DNA of 35,044 nucleotides from Flammeovirgaceae bacterium (GCA_013204595.1 JABMNK010000004.1:1-35044), one strand, 5' to 3'. Positions 7,395 through 15,864 are shown, counted from the stretch's first letter. Notes: a model not told the origin generated them from the letters alone. Program-made: numbers and translations.

Positions 7395-8423
7395 ATGAAA
7401 GATTATCTTAAAATAATTGATGCATGGCTTGCCAATAAAACAAATATGGTACTTGCAAGAGTCATTAAGACTTGGGGCTCTTCACCTCGTCCTATCGGTG
7501 CTGTCATGTTGATAAACGACGAATTTAAAATAACAGGTTCGGTAAGCGGGGGCTGTATTGAGGGGACTGTCGTTAAAATGTCAAAAAACATCCTCAATCA
7601 TAGGACCGCAGAAAAACTCAATTTTGGAGTGTCAGATGAAGAGGCATGGTCAGTGGGCTTATCTTGTGGTGGAACCATTCAAGTCTTTCTTCAGTCAGTG
7701 GATTTTTCTTATGACCCGGTCTGGAAAACTTTATTGTCCAATACAAGAGAAAATAAAAGTTCAATTTTGATTACCCTCTTAGAAAACGGACAAAATCAAA
7801 ACTCATTGCTTGACGAAGGTGGCACACTTATCGGATCACCTTTGCCAAACGTAGTCATCGCTGAGGCCGAAAAAGCTTATACTGAGAGAATGCACAAGAC
7901 AGTTTCGCATGAAGGCGCCGACTATTTCATTCAAATATTTCCAAGGAAAAACACGCTTTTGATCATCGGTTTAGCCCATATCGCAGTGGATTTGGTGGCT
8001 CTCGCTGATAGATTTGGATTTGAAACAATGGTAATAGATCCTCGTGGTTATTTTGCCCAAAATACGGTCTTCGATATAGCACCTACAAAAATCTTAGAGG
8101 CATATCCATCGGAAGTACTTCACCAATTCAAGTTAGATCCCTATACCTTTTGTACCATCTTGTCGCATGATTCGAAAATAGACGACAATGCCTTAGAAAT
8201 CCTACTTCCATCTAAAGTCGGATATATCGGGGCCCTTGGAAGTAAAAAGACCCATGATAAGCGTGTCGCGCGTTTGCTTCAAAAAGGGATTTCAAAAGAA
8301 CTGATTTCGAAAATTCAAGCACCTATTGGGGTGTCTATTAATGCCCAATCAGCTCAAGAAATTGCACTGGCAATAATGGGGCAAATCATTCAATTCAAAA
8401 ATCAATACAGTTCATCAAAATAA
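7395..8423 (+). CDS. xdhC: XdhC/CoxI-family molybdenum-hydroxylase maturation factor
   Basis: XdhC proteins bind molybdenum cofactor, protect it during addition of the terminal sulfido ligand, and deliver it to xanthine dehydrogenase-type enzymes. The 342-residue product is full length. The N-terminal CoxI domain has RVIKTWGSSPRPIGAVML near residues 22-39, SVSGGCIEG, and a GLSCGG segment with a conserved Cys. The C-terminal Rossmann domain (from about residue 190) has GLAHIAVDLVALADRFGF, VIDPR, and GYIGALGSKK before the APIG segment. GLAHIA replaces the more usual GAGHIA. It has no YHS domain, unlike the remnant at 4878. It converges on moeB with a 9-bp overlap. Confidence 0.92.
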   Translation: MKDYLKIIDAWLANKTNMVLARVIKTWGSSPRPIGAVMLINDEFKITGSVSGGCIEGTVVKMSKNILNHRTAEKLNFGVSDEEAWSVGLSCGGTIQVFLQSVDFSYDPVWKTLLSNTRENKSSILITLLENGQNQNSLLDEGGTLIGSPLPNVVIAEAEKAYTERMHKTVSHEGADYFIQIFPRKNTLLIIGLAHIAVDLVALADRFGFETMVIDPRGYFAQNTVFDIAPTKILEAYPSEVLHQFKLDPYTFCTILSHDSKIDDNALEILLPSKVGYIGALGSKKTHDKRVARLLQKGISKELISKIQAPIGVSINAQSAQEIALAIMGQIIQFKNQYSSSK

Positions 8424-9557
8424 GTTTAAATCCGGGGAAATAACCCTTTTCCAAGCTATTAATCCTCCTTCTAGATTACAAAGATTTTGGTAACCTTGTT
8501 GATCGATGAGCCGTCGAATCGCCGTCGCACTTCTTTGACCTGATTTACAAATCAAAACGACTGTTCCTGATTTTGGAATTTCATCGAACCGACGCTCGAT
8601 CTCATTTAATGGAATCCACTTTCCGCCAATATTGGCCTGATGAAATTCCTCCTCTTCACGCACATCAATTAAGCACAAAGCTTCTCCTTCTAATATTCTC
8701 CGATGGAGGTCCTGAGGCGCAAGCACTTCAATAGTTGTTAATTGCTTTAGTCCACAGAATTCCTCATAATCAATCAGTTCTGTTATACTCGGAATTATGC
8801 CATTTAAGGGATTCAATGGATCTCTCTTGATATTGAGCACGCGCGTCGAAAAATCCAATACATCAAATAAAAATAGTTTGCCTGACAAAGGGGCACCGAT
8901 CCCTGTAAGTACCTTAATGACTTCTGAGGCTTGAATAGAACCTATGATTCCTGGCAAAACCCCCAATACCCCCCCCTCTGCGCAATTAGGAACCATTCCT
9001 GGTGGTGGCGGCGTGGGGAAAATATCGCGGTAATTTGGGCCCAAAAGTCCCTCATTATTGATCCAATTGAATACACTGACTTGACCTTCAAATCTGTAAA
9101 TTGAAGCATATATATTGGGCTTTCCTGTCAAGACACAAGCATCATTGACTAAGTATCGTGTCGGAAAATTATCGGTACCATCAGCGACGGCATCAAACTG
9201 CTCAATAATCGCTAGTGCATTGGAAGCCTCCAACTTAACATTGAATTCCAAAAAAGTTACAAAAGGATTTTGTAACTTCAATTTGGCAATAGCTACTGAC
9301 GTTTTTGACTTGCCTATATCGTGAGATCCAAAAAGAACTTGTCTTTGAAGGTTGGACTCATCGACCACATCAAAATCGACTACCCCTATGGTTCCGACGC
9401 CTACGGCCGTCAAATATTGCAGCATTGGCGCACCTAACCCACCGGTGCCAACCACTAACACTTTTGAATTTTTCAACTTCTCTTGAACTTCCAAACCAAA
9501 CATTGGTAGATTCAGATGTCTGCTATAGCGTAATTTTTCTTGATCAGATAGTGTCAC
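8415..9557 (-). CDS. moeB: MoeB-like MoaD adenylyltransferase fused to rhodanese
   Basis: The N-terminal E1-like domain (about residues 1-250) adenylates the MoaD C-terminus; the C-terminal rhodanese (about 285-375) can carry sulfur to it. Visible motifs are SRHLNLPMFG, the ATP loop VGTGGLGAPMLQYL near residues 37-50, ADGTDNFPTRY, and PPPPGMVPNCAEGG with the E1 cysteine near residue 190. The rhodanese loop is CKSGQRS with C337 as the persulfide site. The paired CxxC zinc ligands of E. coli MoeB are missing: GPNYRDIFP and RDPLNPLNG stand in their places. The start is GTG at 9557. It can activate either MoaD-like protein in the window. Confidence 0.93.
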   Translation of the reverse strand: MTLSDQEKLRYSRHLNLPMFGLEVQEKLKNSKVLVVGTGGLGAPMLQYLTAVGVGTIGVVDFDVVDESNLQRQVLFGSHDIGKSKTSVAIAKLKLQNPFVTFLEFNVKLEASNALAIIEQFDAVADGTDNFPTRYLVNDACVLTGKPNIYASIYRFEGQVSVFNWINNEGLLGPNYRDIFPTPPPPGMVPNCAEGGVLGVLPGIIGSIQASEVIKVLTGIGAPLSGKLFLFDVLDFSTRVLNIKRDPLNPLNGIIPSITELIDYEEFCGLKQLTTIEVLAPQDLHRRILEGEALCLIDVREEEEFHQANIGGKWIPLNEIERRFDEIPKSGTVVLICKSGQRSATAIRRLIDQQGYQNLCNLEGGLIAWKRVISPDLNLF

Positions 9558-9646
9558 TTAATACTTATTATTACTCCCTATGAAAAAAATAAAAACTTAA
9601 ATTGCTGCTGTATATTACCTAAAATTAAGGCTTAAAGACCCTATTG

Positions 9647-10126
9647 ATGAAAAAAAAATTTTCTCACCTCACTGAAAACGGAGACCCAACCATGGTGGAT
9701 GTCTCCATCAAAAATGTTTCCAATAGAACGGCGATTGCGCAAGCAACGGTTATTCTGAGCATAGAAATCATCGATCAATTGAAAAATAACGAAATTCATA
9801 CTAAAAAAGGACCCGTTTTTCAAACCGCTATTTTGGCAGGTATTATGGCGGCAAAAAAAACCAGTGATCTTATTCCTTTATGCCACCCATTGGGTCTTGA
9901 CAAATGCAGTATTGATATCCATATAAATGCTGCTAATGAAGTTATCATCTTGTGCACCGCCAAGAATTCTGGTAAAACCGGTGTAGAAATGGAAGCCTTA
10001 ACAGGTGCCTCGGTGGCGGCTTTAACTATCTATGATATGTGTAAAGGCTTTTCACACAACATCATCATTAATGACATTAGATTACTAGAAAAAACAGGAG
10101 GAAAAAGTGATTTTAAAACCACATAA
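9647..10126 (+). CDS. moaC: Cyclic pyranopterin monophosphate synthase MoaC
   Basis: MoaC converts the MoaA product (3',8-cyclo-GTP) to cyclic pyranopterin monophosphate, the second half of step one in cofactor synthesis. The 159-residue protein shows TMVDVSIKNVSNRTAIA at the start, PLCHPLGLDK in the middle and GVEMEALTGASVAALTIYDMCK, which includes active-site residues of the family. Length is normal. The ATG at 9647 is preferred over the TTG one codon earlier. It overlaps the mobA-like gene by 20 bp. Its own GGA-GGA codons (10097-10102, KTGGKSD) supply the ribosome-binding site for that gene. Confidence 0.95.
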   Translation: MKKKFSHLTENGDPTMVDVSIKNVSNRTAIAQATVILSIEIIDQLKNNEIHTKKGPVFQTAILAGIMAAKKTSDLIPLCHPLGLDKCSIDIHINAANEVIILCTAKNSGKTGVEMEALTGASVAALTIYDMCKGFSHNIIINDIRLLEKTGGKSDFKTT

Positions 10127-11225
10127 AAAACACGCATCAATTCCCTCCCCAACAGGAGGTAAATTCGGACCAAATGAACTGGCCATCATTGGCGCACCCT
10201 GCGATGTCATTCAGCATCTGAGCAAAGCCATTGCTGACGCTTCTCAATCCTTAACAATTGGCTATGCGGACGCTTCTCACAAGGAGGAGGGAGAACCTAT
10301 GACATTCAAAACAAGTTATACTGCGCACAAGAACCATCATGAATTGTCCTTTGGGAAAACTCATGATTTGGAGAATTTTAGGGAATTATTTCAACATTGT
10401 GACGCGGTGCTAGTCAATGGAAATCACTTTTATGCGGCCCAACAGATTGTCATCCTTAACGAAAAAAAAAGAGCCTCTCTGGAACAAAAACTCGATCGTT
10501 TAACGCAAGTAAAGCTTTTCATTTTAGATGATGATGTGATAGATATTTATCCCTTTTTGGAAACACATCTCAAAGATCATAAATCTATTCCAAGATACTC
10601 AATAAAAGATGTGGCAGGCATCACAAGTTGGATTCAAAAGAACATAAAAACAAATAGTTCGATCATCAAAGGATTGGTATTGGCCGGTGGTCAAAGTTCA
10701 AGAATGGGACATGACAAAGGGGCCATTGACTATCTTGGGAAACCACATCGCGAATATCTTGCCGATCTTTTAAGTGATTTTTGTGATCCCACCTACCTTT
10801 CCGTGCAAAAAGCATCTATTGATTTTCAAACAAATTATCCGCTTATAGCAGATTCTTTCTTGAATCTAGGTCCTTATGGTGGTATTCTATCGGCGTTCAG
10901 AGAAGATCCAACTTGCGCCTGGTTGGTCATCGCAACGGATCTACCAAAGCTTGATAAGGACACATTGAAACAACTCATTGATGGTCGAAATTCGTCAAAA
11001 ATGGCTACCTGCTTTCATAATCCAGCAACGAAATTTCCTGAACCGTTGCTGACTTTGTGGGAACCTCGTTCTTATCCGATCCTGCTCTCTTTTTTAGCCA
11101 ATGGATATAGTTGCCCAAGAAAAGTATTGATTAATGGTGAGATAGAGGAATTACAAATTACCCAACATGAGGCACTCCTTAATGTAAACACTCCCGAAGA
11201 ATTGAAGGCATTACGTACAAACTAA
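10107..11225 (+). CDS. mobA: MobA-like nucleotidyltransferase with degenerate MobB-like N-terminal domain
   Basis: The C-terminal half (from about residue 185) has LVLAGGQSSRMGHDKGAIDYLGKP, the nucleotide-binding signature of MobA, which makes molybdenum guanine dinucleotide. GPYGGILSAFRED and ATDLPKLD further match the fold. The first 180 residues resemble a MobB-like domain. FGPNELAIIGAPCDVIQ stands where a P-loop would be, with no G-x-G-K-[ST], and GYADASH follows the next strand, so GTP binding there is doubtful. The start is GTG at 10107, 5 bases after an excellent GGAGG inside moaC. It converges on moeA, 26 bp away. Whether it makes the guanine or cytosine dinucleotide cannot be told from sequence. 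Confidence 0.85.
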   Translation: MILKPHKKHASIPSPTGGKFGPNELAIIGAPCDVIQHLSKAIADASQSLTIGYADASHKEEGEPMTFKTSYTAHKNHHELSFGKTHDLENFRELFQHCDAVLVNGNHFYAAQQIVILNEKKRASLEQKLDRLTQVKLFILDDDVIDIYPFLETHLKDHKSIPRYSIKDVAGITSWIQKNIKTNSSIIKGLVLAGGQSSRMGHDKGAIDYLGKPHREYLADLLSDFCDPTYLSVQKASIDFQTNYPLIADSFLNLGPYGGILSAFREDPTCAWLVIATDLPKLDKDTLKQLIDGRNSSKMATCFHNPATKFPEPLLTLWEPRSYPILLSFLANGYSCPRKVLINGEIEELQITQHEALLNVNTPEELKALRTN

Positions 11226-11251
11226 TTGAGACTGACACTTCAAAAAGGCAA

Positions 11252-12460
11252 TTACCCCCCTAATAAATTTCTATAGGTGATAAAGGGATAAACATCGCCC
11301 TTTAAAAAACGGGTACGATCACTTGGTAACTGGATAAATGCATCGGCATCCACCAAATTGGCAAGATCTCCTGAGCCGTTCCCTTTAATGGGATAGGCCA
11401 TAATCCTCCCACTAGGATCGAAGTCTATTTTGACCTCAAGAAAGTAAGTCAAATTGGGCGCAAAATGAACATCTTCCGCAAGGACAGCAAAAGGCAGATT
11501 AACCTCTTCAGCTCGTAATGAATGATCTAACCAGGGCTTAAAATATTGCTGAGCGCACATAAAACTTGAGACTGGATTACCAGGAAATGCAAAAATCATG
11601 GACCGGGCTTTACTACCAAGCCAAAAAGGTTTTCCTGGTCGCTGCTTAACCTTGTGAAATAATTTATCAATCCCCAAAGCGGCAAAAGCTGCTGGCAGGT
11701 AATCAAATTTGCCCTCGGACACTCCTCCACTCAAAATAATCAAGTCAAAATTTTCCAGATAACCCCGAAGTTTACCTACAATCTCATCATACTGATCCGC
11801 TAAATGCGCCGTAGTGGGCTGAATATGATAGCTTTTCAAAACAGTCGCTATGCGATAAACATTACTCCGTCTGATTTGATGGGGCAAAGGGATCTGATCA
11901 ATTTCTACCAATTCATCTCCCGTTGAAATAATTATAGTTTTAGGTAAACGACTTACTTTGATACGTTCCTTGCCTACTGTGGCACATACGCCAATTTCAC
12001 TAGAAGAAAGTCGTTTTCCGGGCTGCAAAATCTCTGTACCCTGTTTTCTATCCATTCCTTTAAAATGAATGGTTTGATTGAAATTAATCTGATCAAGCAA
12101 TACCGTAGCCTTGCCTGAATCAATTTTAAGATCTTCATAACGAATGACTGTGTCAACCCCGGCTGGTAAGATAGATCCTGTCATCACTTCCAGGCAAGTC
12201 GATTGGTTGAATAGCGTATTTTTAACAGATCCAGCCGCCGCAACGCCTGCCACTTCAAAGACCCTTTGACCACCTTCAAACTGCTTATAACTGATCCCAA
12301 TCCCATCCATCGTCACCCGATCATAAGGTGGGAAATCTCGATCAGCCATCACTTTTTCTCTCAAAATACGCCCCAATGATTGATCTAAAGAAATCTCTTC
12401 AATACCCCAATCACCTATGTTTTTTAGTACAATTTTTAATGCTTCCTCAACTGAAATCAT
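11252..12460 (-). CDS. moeA: Molybdopterin molybdenumtransferase MoeA
   Basis: MoeA inserts molybdate into adenylylated molybdopterin. The 402-residue protein is normal length and shows the domain order of the family. DRDFPPYDRVTMDGIG is near residues 39-54, MTGSILPAGVDTVIRYED follows, then the MoCF-like domain with IISTGDELVEID, LSGGVSEGKFDYLP, KPFWLG and FAFPGNPVSSF. A beta-barrel domain IV completes it. Start ATG at 12460 is 2 bp after the moaA stop, with a GGAGGA ribosome-binding site formed by the last two glycine codons of moaA. No separate mogA/moaB is in the window. Confidence 0.95.
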   Translation of the reverse strand: MISVEEALKIVLKNIGDWGIEEISLDQSLGRILREKVMADRDFPPYDRVTMDGIGISYKQFEGGQRVFEVAGVAAAGSVKNTLFNQSTCLEVMTGSILPAGVDTVIRYEDLKIDSGKATVLLDQINFNQTIHFKGMDRKQGTEILQPGKRLSSSEIGVCATVGKERIKVSRLPKTIIISTGDELVEIDQIPLPHQIRRSNVYRIATVLKSYHIQPTTAHLADQYDEIVGKLRGYLENFDLIILSGGVSEGKFDYLPAAFAALGIDKLFHKVKQRPGKPFWLGSKARSMIFAFPGNPVSSFMCAQQYFKPWLDHSLRAEEVNLPFAVLAEDVHFAPNLTYFLEVKIDFDPSGRIMAYPIKGNGSGDLANLVDADAFIQLPSDRTRFLKGDVYPFITYRNLLGG

Positions 12461-12462
12461 AT

Positions 12463-13452
12463 TTATCCTCCAATAGTGGCCATAGATTCTGAAGCTGGCT
12501 GCATATGGTCCCTTGCTTTTTCTGCCTCAAAGCCATCTTTGGCCCGTTTCCCAACCACTTTTATTAGATGATCCCCAAGCATCTCATCTGTTGCGCCTTG
12601 TCGAATAAGGTCTCTAAAATTAATTTGTCCTTCGCCATAAAGGCACGTACGTAGGGTGCCTTGCGGCGTAAGTCTGACCCGATTACAAGATCCACAAAAG
12701 GATCGGGTATAGGCAGGTATAATACCAAAAGCACCCACGTGTCCTTCAATTTGATAGTTCAAAGAGGTCGAAGCTGGTGGATCAATTAACTTAACGATAC
12801 TATAGCGATCTTTGATATAGTCCAAGATTTTTGGTGCCGGCCAAAAAGTAGGATTTCCTTGACCTTCTGTGCCATTAAAAGGCATTTCTTCAATAAATCG
12901 CACCGATACATTATCGTGTTTGGTTAATTCAAGCATAGGGTAAATATCCTCAATATTTCGACCTTGCATCACTACCATGTTTACTTTCACCTTAATACTT
13001 GATGCAATCAATTGCTGATACGTACCAAATACATGGTCAAAAAGATCCCTTCGAGTAATATCGAAAAATCGTTGACGATCCAGGCTGTCCAAGCTAAGGT
13101 TAATACTTTTGATTCCTATTTTCTCTAGGCTAGGAATCTGATCAAGGGTAAAGGTACCATTGGTGGTTATATGAATCTCTTCGACCGTTTTCAAGGCAGC
13201 GATATCTTCCAAAAAGTCAACAATTCCTTTCCTTACAAATGGTTCTCCTCCAGTGATCCTGATTTTAGAAATTCCCAAATCACCAAAAACCCTTATGAGT
13301 CGAGTCATTTCTTCAAATGTCAATAAATCATTGCGATGCATGTATTTAATGCCATTTTCTGGCATACAATAAAAACATCTCAAATTACACCGATCTGTGA
13401 CGGCTAGTCTGAGATAATTAATTTCTCGACCATGGTTATCAATTAACATCAC
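12463..13452 (-). CDS. moaA: GTP 3',8-cyclase MoaA (radical SAM)
   Basis: MoaA uses two [4Fe-4S] clusters and S-adenosylmethionine to cyclise GTP, the first step of molybdopterin synthesis. The 329-residue protein has the radical SAM motif CNLRCFYC near residues 22-29, RITGGEPFVRKG for SAM binding, and the C-terminal cluster motif FCGSCNRVRLTPQGTLRTC. It ends in the functional Gly-Gly tail. Start may be GTG at 13452 or, one codon later, ATG at 13449; AAGAAG lies just upstream. It is transcribed with moeA and divergently from sufS, with only 52 bp between, so both promoters must be packed or overlapping. Confidence 0.96.
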   Translation of the reverse strand: MMLIDNHGREINYLRLAVTDRCNLRCFYCMPENGIKYMHRNDLLTFEEMTRLIRVFGDLGISKIRITGGEPFVRKGIVDFLEDIAALKTVEEIHITTNGTFTLDQIPSLEKIGIKSINLSLDSLDRQRFFDITRRDLFDHVFGTYQQLIASSIKVKVNMVVMQGRNIEDIYPMLELTKHDNVSVRFIEEMPFNGTEGQGNPTFWPAPKILDYIKDRYSIVKLIDPPASTSLNYQIEGHVGAFGIIPAYTRSFCGSCNRVRLTPQGTLRTCLYGEGQINFRDLIRQGATDEMLGDHLIKVVGKRAKDGFEAEKARDHMQPASESMATIGG

Positions 13453-13504
13453 TTCTTTATTTAATTTGTAGGAATTGGTAAATTAACGAACTAGTTTCAG
13501 TTCT

Positions 13505-14743
13505 TTGGTATTTATATTCAAAAAACATATAAACAAAAATAACATTAAAAACGTCCGAACACATTTTCCAATCTTTAAATCGCAGCCCAATCTCGTATAT
13601 CTTGACAGTGCTGCGACGAACCAACGACCCCAATCGATAGTAGCGGCACAAAGTCATTTTGAATTATATGAAAATGCCAATATTCATCGTGGTGTATATG
13701 ATTTGTCCAATAAATCTTCGCAGAAATTTGAAAAATCGAGATCAATCATCGCGGCTTTTTTGGGTTCCGAAAATTCAGAAACAGTAGCTTTCACCCAAGG
13801 CACAACTGCCGCCATTAATATAGTGGCGAGATCCTATTTGGAACCTAGGTTGAAAAGTGGGGATAATATCGTCACCACTGTTATGGAGCATCATGCCAAT
13901 TTCATTCCCTGGCAAATGCTATGCAAAAAATATGGCATTGAGTTGAGAGTGGTGCCCATTGATCAAAATGGTGATTTGGATATGATGCAGCTAAAAGAGT
14001 TCATTGACCATCATACCCAGCTGGTAGCCGTCACGCACATCTCTAATACCCTAGGGACAATAAACCCCATCGCTGATATCATTGCCATTGCCCATGCCAA
14101 AGAAGTCCCCGTTTTGATTGACGCAGCGCAAAGTATCTCCCATTTTGATATAAGTATTGAGCACTTAGATTATGATTTTTTAGTATTTTCCGGACATAAA
14201 ATGTTTGGCCCTTTCGGTATAGGCATACTACAAGTTGCTGAAAAGCATATTCAACAAATGTTGCCACTACATTATGGCGGAGGTATGATCAAACAGGTGA
14301 CCATTGAAAATACCCAATTTCGAGATTTTCCTTATAATTTGGACGCCGGAACCCCCAATATTTCAGGGGTAATCGGAATTTCGGCTGCGGCAGTATTTAT
14401 TGACGCCCTCGGTAAAAAAAACATGCGGCAGCATCTTGAAGAATTGACGTACTATGCGCTTGATGTACTGGCGCAGATTCCTGAACTAACCATCGTCGGA
14501 ACGCCAAAAAAACAAGCCGGTATCATTTCTTTTAACGCAAAAAACATCCACCCACATGATGTCGCTTCATTCCTAAACAAAGATGGAATTGCATTGCGCG
14601 CCGGAATGCATTGCACACAGCCATTATTAGCCCAAATGGGCTTACAAGCTACCGCAAGGATTTCATTTTCTGTTTATAACACAAAGGAAGAAATTGATTT
14701 GTTAGCCCTTTCTTTGCGGGAATTAATTAAATTTTGGTCATGA
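13505..14743 (+). CDS. sufS: SufS-type cysteine desulfurase in the Moco cluster
   Basis: The enzyme takes sulfur from cysteine as a protein persulfide. The 412-residue product is a group II (SufS/CsdA) desulfurase: YLDSAATNQRP near residue 32, HRGVYDLS, MEHHANFIPWQ, the PLP lysine K232 in FSGHKMFGPFG, and the catalytic C370 in LRAGMHCTQPLL. The only plausible start is TTG at 13505; no ATG precedes the conserved fold. It overlaps the sufU-like gene (ATGA) and is followed by moaD and moaE. Its likely job is therefore sulfur supply to molybdopterin synthase or to Moco sulfuration rather than general Fe-S assembly. That role is inferred from position. Confidence 0.92.
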   Translation: MVFIFKKHINKNNIKNVRTHFPIFKSQPNLVYLDSAATNQRPQSIVAAQSHFELYENANIHRGVYDLSNKSSQKFEKSRSIIAAFLGSENSETVAFTQGTTAAINIVARSYLEPRLKSGDNIVTTVMEHHANFIPWQMLCKKYGIELRVVPIDQNGDLDMMQLKEFIDHHTQLVAVTHISNTLGTINPIADIIAIAHAKEVPVLIDAAQSISHFDISIEHLDYDFLVFSGHKMFGPFGIGILQVAEKHIQQMLPLHYGGGMIKQVTIENTQFRDFPYNLDAGTPNISGVIGISAAAVFIDALGKKNMRQHLEELTYYALDVLAQIPELTIVGTPKKQAGIISFNAKNIHPHDVASFLNKDGIALRAGMHCTQPLLAQMGLQATARISFSVYNTKEEIDLLALSLRELIKFWS

Positions 14744-15174
14744 CCAAAGACGACCTTCAAAAATTATACAAATCGAAAATACTTCCTGAAAATGAACATC
14801 CTTATCATTTTCAGGAAATAAAGTCTTTCGATTTTCAGATAGAAGCTTACAATCCTATGTGTGGAGATAAATATTGGCTCTTCTTTGAACAGCATGGGAA
14901 TCAAATATCCAATGTTTTTTTTCATGGATTTGGATGTGCACTATCAAAAGCCTCCCTCTCGCTACTTTGTAAAAGCCTGGAAGGAATGCCCCACAAGGAC
15001 GCCATCGAATTAAGTCGTCAGTTTGTCCAATGTCTAACCACCGATCTTAATTTTGAATTTAAGAAGGAGTCCCTAAACACACTTGCCGAATTAAAGCATT
15101 TCGAAGGTCGAGTAGATTGTATTAAATTAGGCTGGGAAGCAGTCTGTAATCATTTTGAAAATTATGAAAATTAA
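14740..15174 (+). CDS. sufU: SufU/NifU-like sulfur-transfer protein
   Basis: The 144-residue protein has the IscU/SufU fold pattern with three conserved cysteines: C41 in NPMCGDKYW, C66 in GFGCALSKASLS and C127 in RVDCIKLGW. In SufU proteins these bind zinc and accept persulfide from SufS. The N-terminus (to about residue 28) is less typical. ATG at 14740 overlaps the sufS stop as ATGA and is preferred over the TTG two codons earlier. The end overlaps moaD by 11 bp. SufS and SufU form a desulfurase pair here; sulfur could pass to the MoeB rhodanese or directly to MoaD. A scaffold role for Fe-S clusters of MoaA is an alternative. Confidence 0.85.
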   Translation: MTKDDLQKLYKSKILPENEHPYHFQEIKSFDFQIEAYNPMCGDKYWLFFEQHGNQISNVFFHGFGCALSKASLSLLCKSLEGMPHKDAIELSRQFVQCLTTDLNFEFKKESLNTLAELKHFEGRVDCIKLGWEAVCNHFENYEN

Positions 15175-15406
15175 AATTGTTCCTTTCGGAATCGCAAAAG
15201 AAATCATGCAAGGATCCAATATAACCCTTGACCTTGATGTTTCAGCCAGTATCGCTGATTTAAAAAAAATATTAAAAGAAGAATACCCAGATTTCGAACG
15301 ACTTAATAGCTTGAAGTTTGCCATAAATGAAAATTATGAAGCGGATCACTTTCAAATGCAGGAAGGCGACGAAGTGGTCATTATCCCACCTGTAAGCGGA
15401 GGTTAA
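15164..15406 (+). CDS. moaD: Molybdopterin synthase sulfur-carrier subunit MoaD
   Basis: This is the small subunit of molybdopterin synthase, carrying a C-terminal thiocarboxylate. The 80-residue beta-grasp protein ends in VVIIPPVSGG, the canonical MoaD tail. The ATG at 15164 (MKIKIVPFG) is preferred over the TTG three codons upstream because it begins directly with the first beta strand. It overlaps sufU by 11 bp. One base separates its stop from moaE, whose ribosome-binding site GGAGG (15398-15402) is made by the two essential glycine codons. It partners with MoaE next door and is activated by MoeB. Confidence 0.93.
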   Translation: MKIKIVPFGIAKEIMQGSNITLDLDVSASIADLKKILKEEYPDFERLNSLKFAINENYEADHFQMQEGDEVVIIPPVSGG

Positions 15407-15407
15407 A

Positions 15408-15824
15408 ATGATTGATATTCAAATTTCGGAAAACCCATTAGTCCCGCAAACCTGCCAAGATGCAGTGGCCGATCCAAGCGCCGGCGGCGCAGTTATTTTT
15501 CTAGGCACCGTACGAAATCAAACTAAAGGTAAAAAAGTGATTAAATTGGAATTTGAGTCCTACGTACCTATGGCCGTTAAAGAAATGCATAAAATCGCTG
15601 AAACAATCGTGACCAAATGGGGCGCATTACACGTCTCTATGCATCACCGAATAGGCCTATTAGAAGTCGGAGAAATTCCTGTGATCATTGCCGTAGCTAC
15701 GGCCCATCGACAAGCCGCCTTTGAAGCTTGTCAGTACGCCATCAATACGCTTAAAGAAACCGTACCCATATGGAAAAAGGAAATCTTCGAAGATGGTGCT
15801 GTTTGGGTATCTGCACACCCATAG
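15408..15824 (+). CDS. moaE: Molybdopterin synthase catalytic subunit MoaE
   Basis: MoaE, with two MoaD thiocarboxylates, turns cyclic pyranopterin monophosphate into molybdopterin. The 138-residue product shows GAVIFLGTVRNQTKG near residues 27-41, LEFESYVPMA, HRIGLLEVGE, the AHRQAAFEAC stretch and the LKETVPIWKKE segment with the active-site lysines of the family. Length is normal. It is the last gene of the sufS-sufU-moaD-moaE operon and converges on a transporter gene 40 bp away. Confidence 0.95.
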   Translation: MIDIQISENPLVPQTCQDAVADPSAGGAVIFLGTVRNQTKGKKVIKLEFESYVPMAVKEMHKIAETIVTKWGALHVSMHHRIGLLEVGEIPVIIAVATAHRQAAFEACQYAINTLKETVPIWKKEIFEDGAVWVSAHP

Positions 15825-15864
15825 GTAGCGTTGACAAGAAGATTATACTAGGATTTAATGACTA

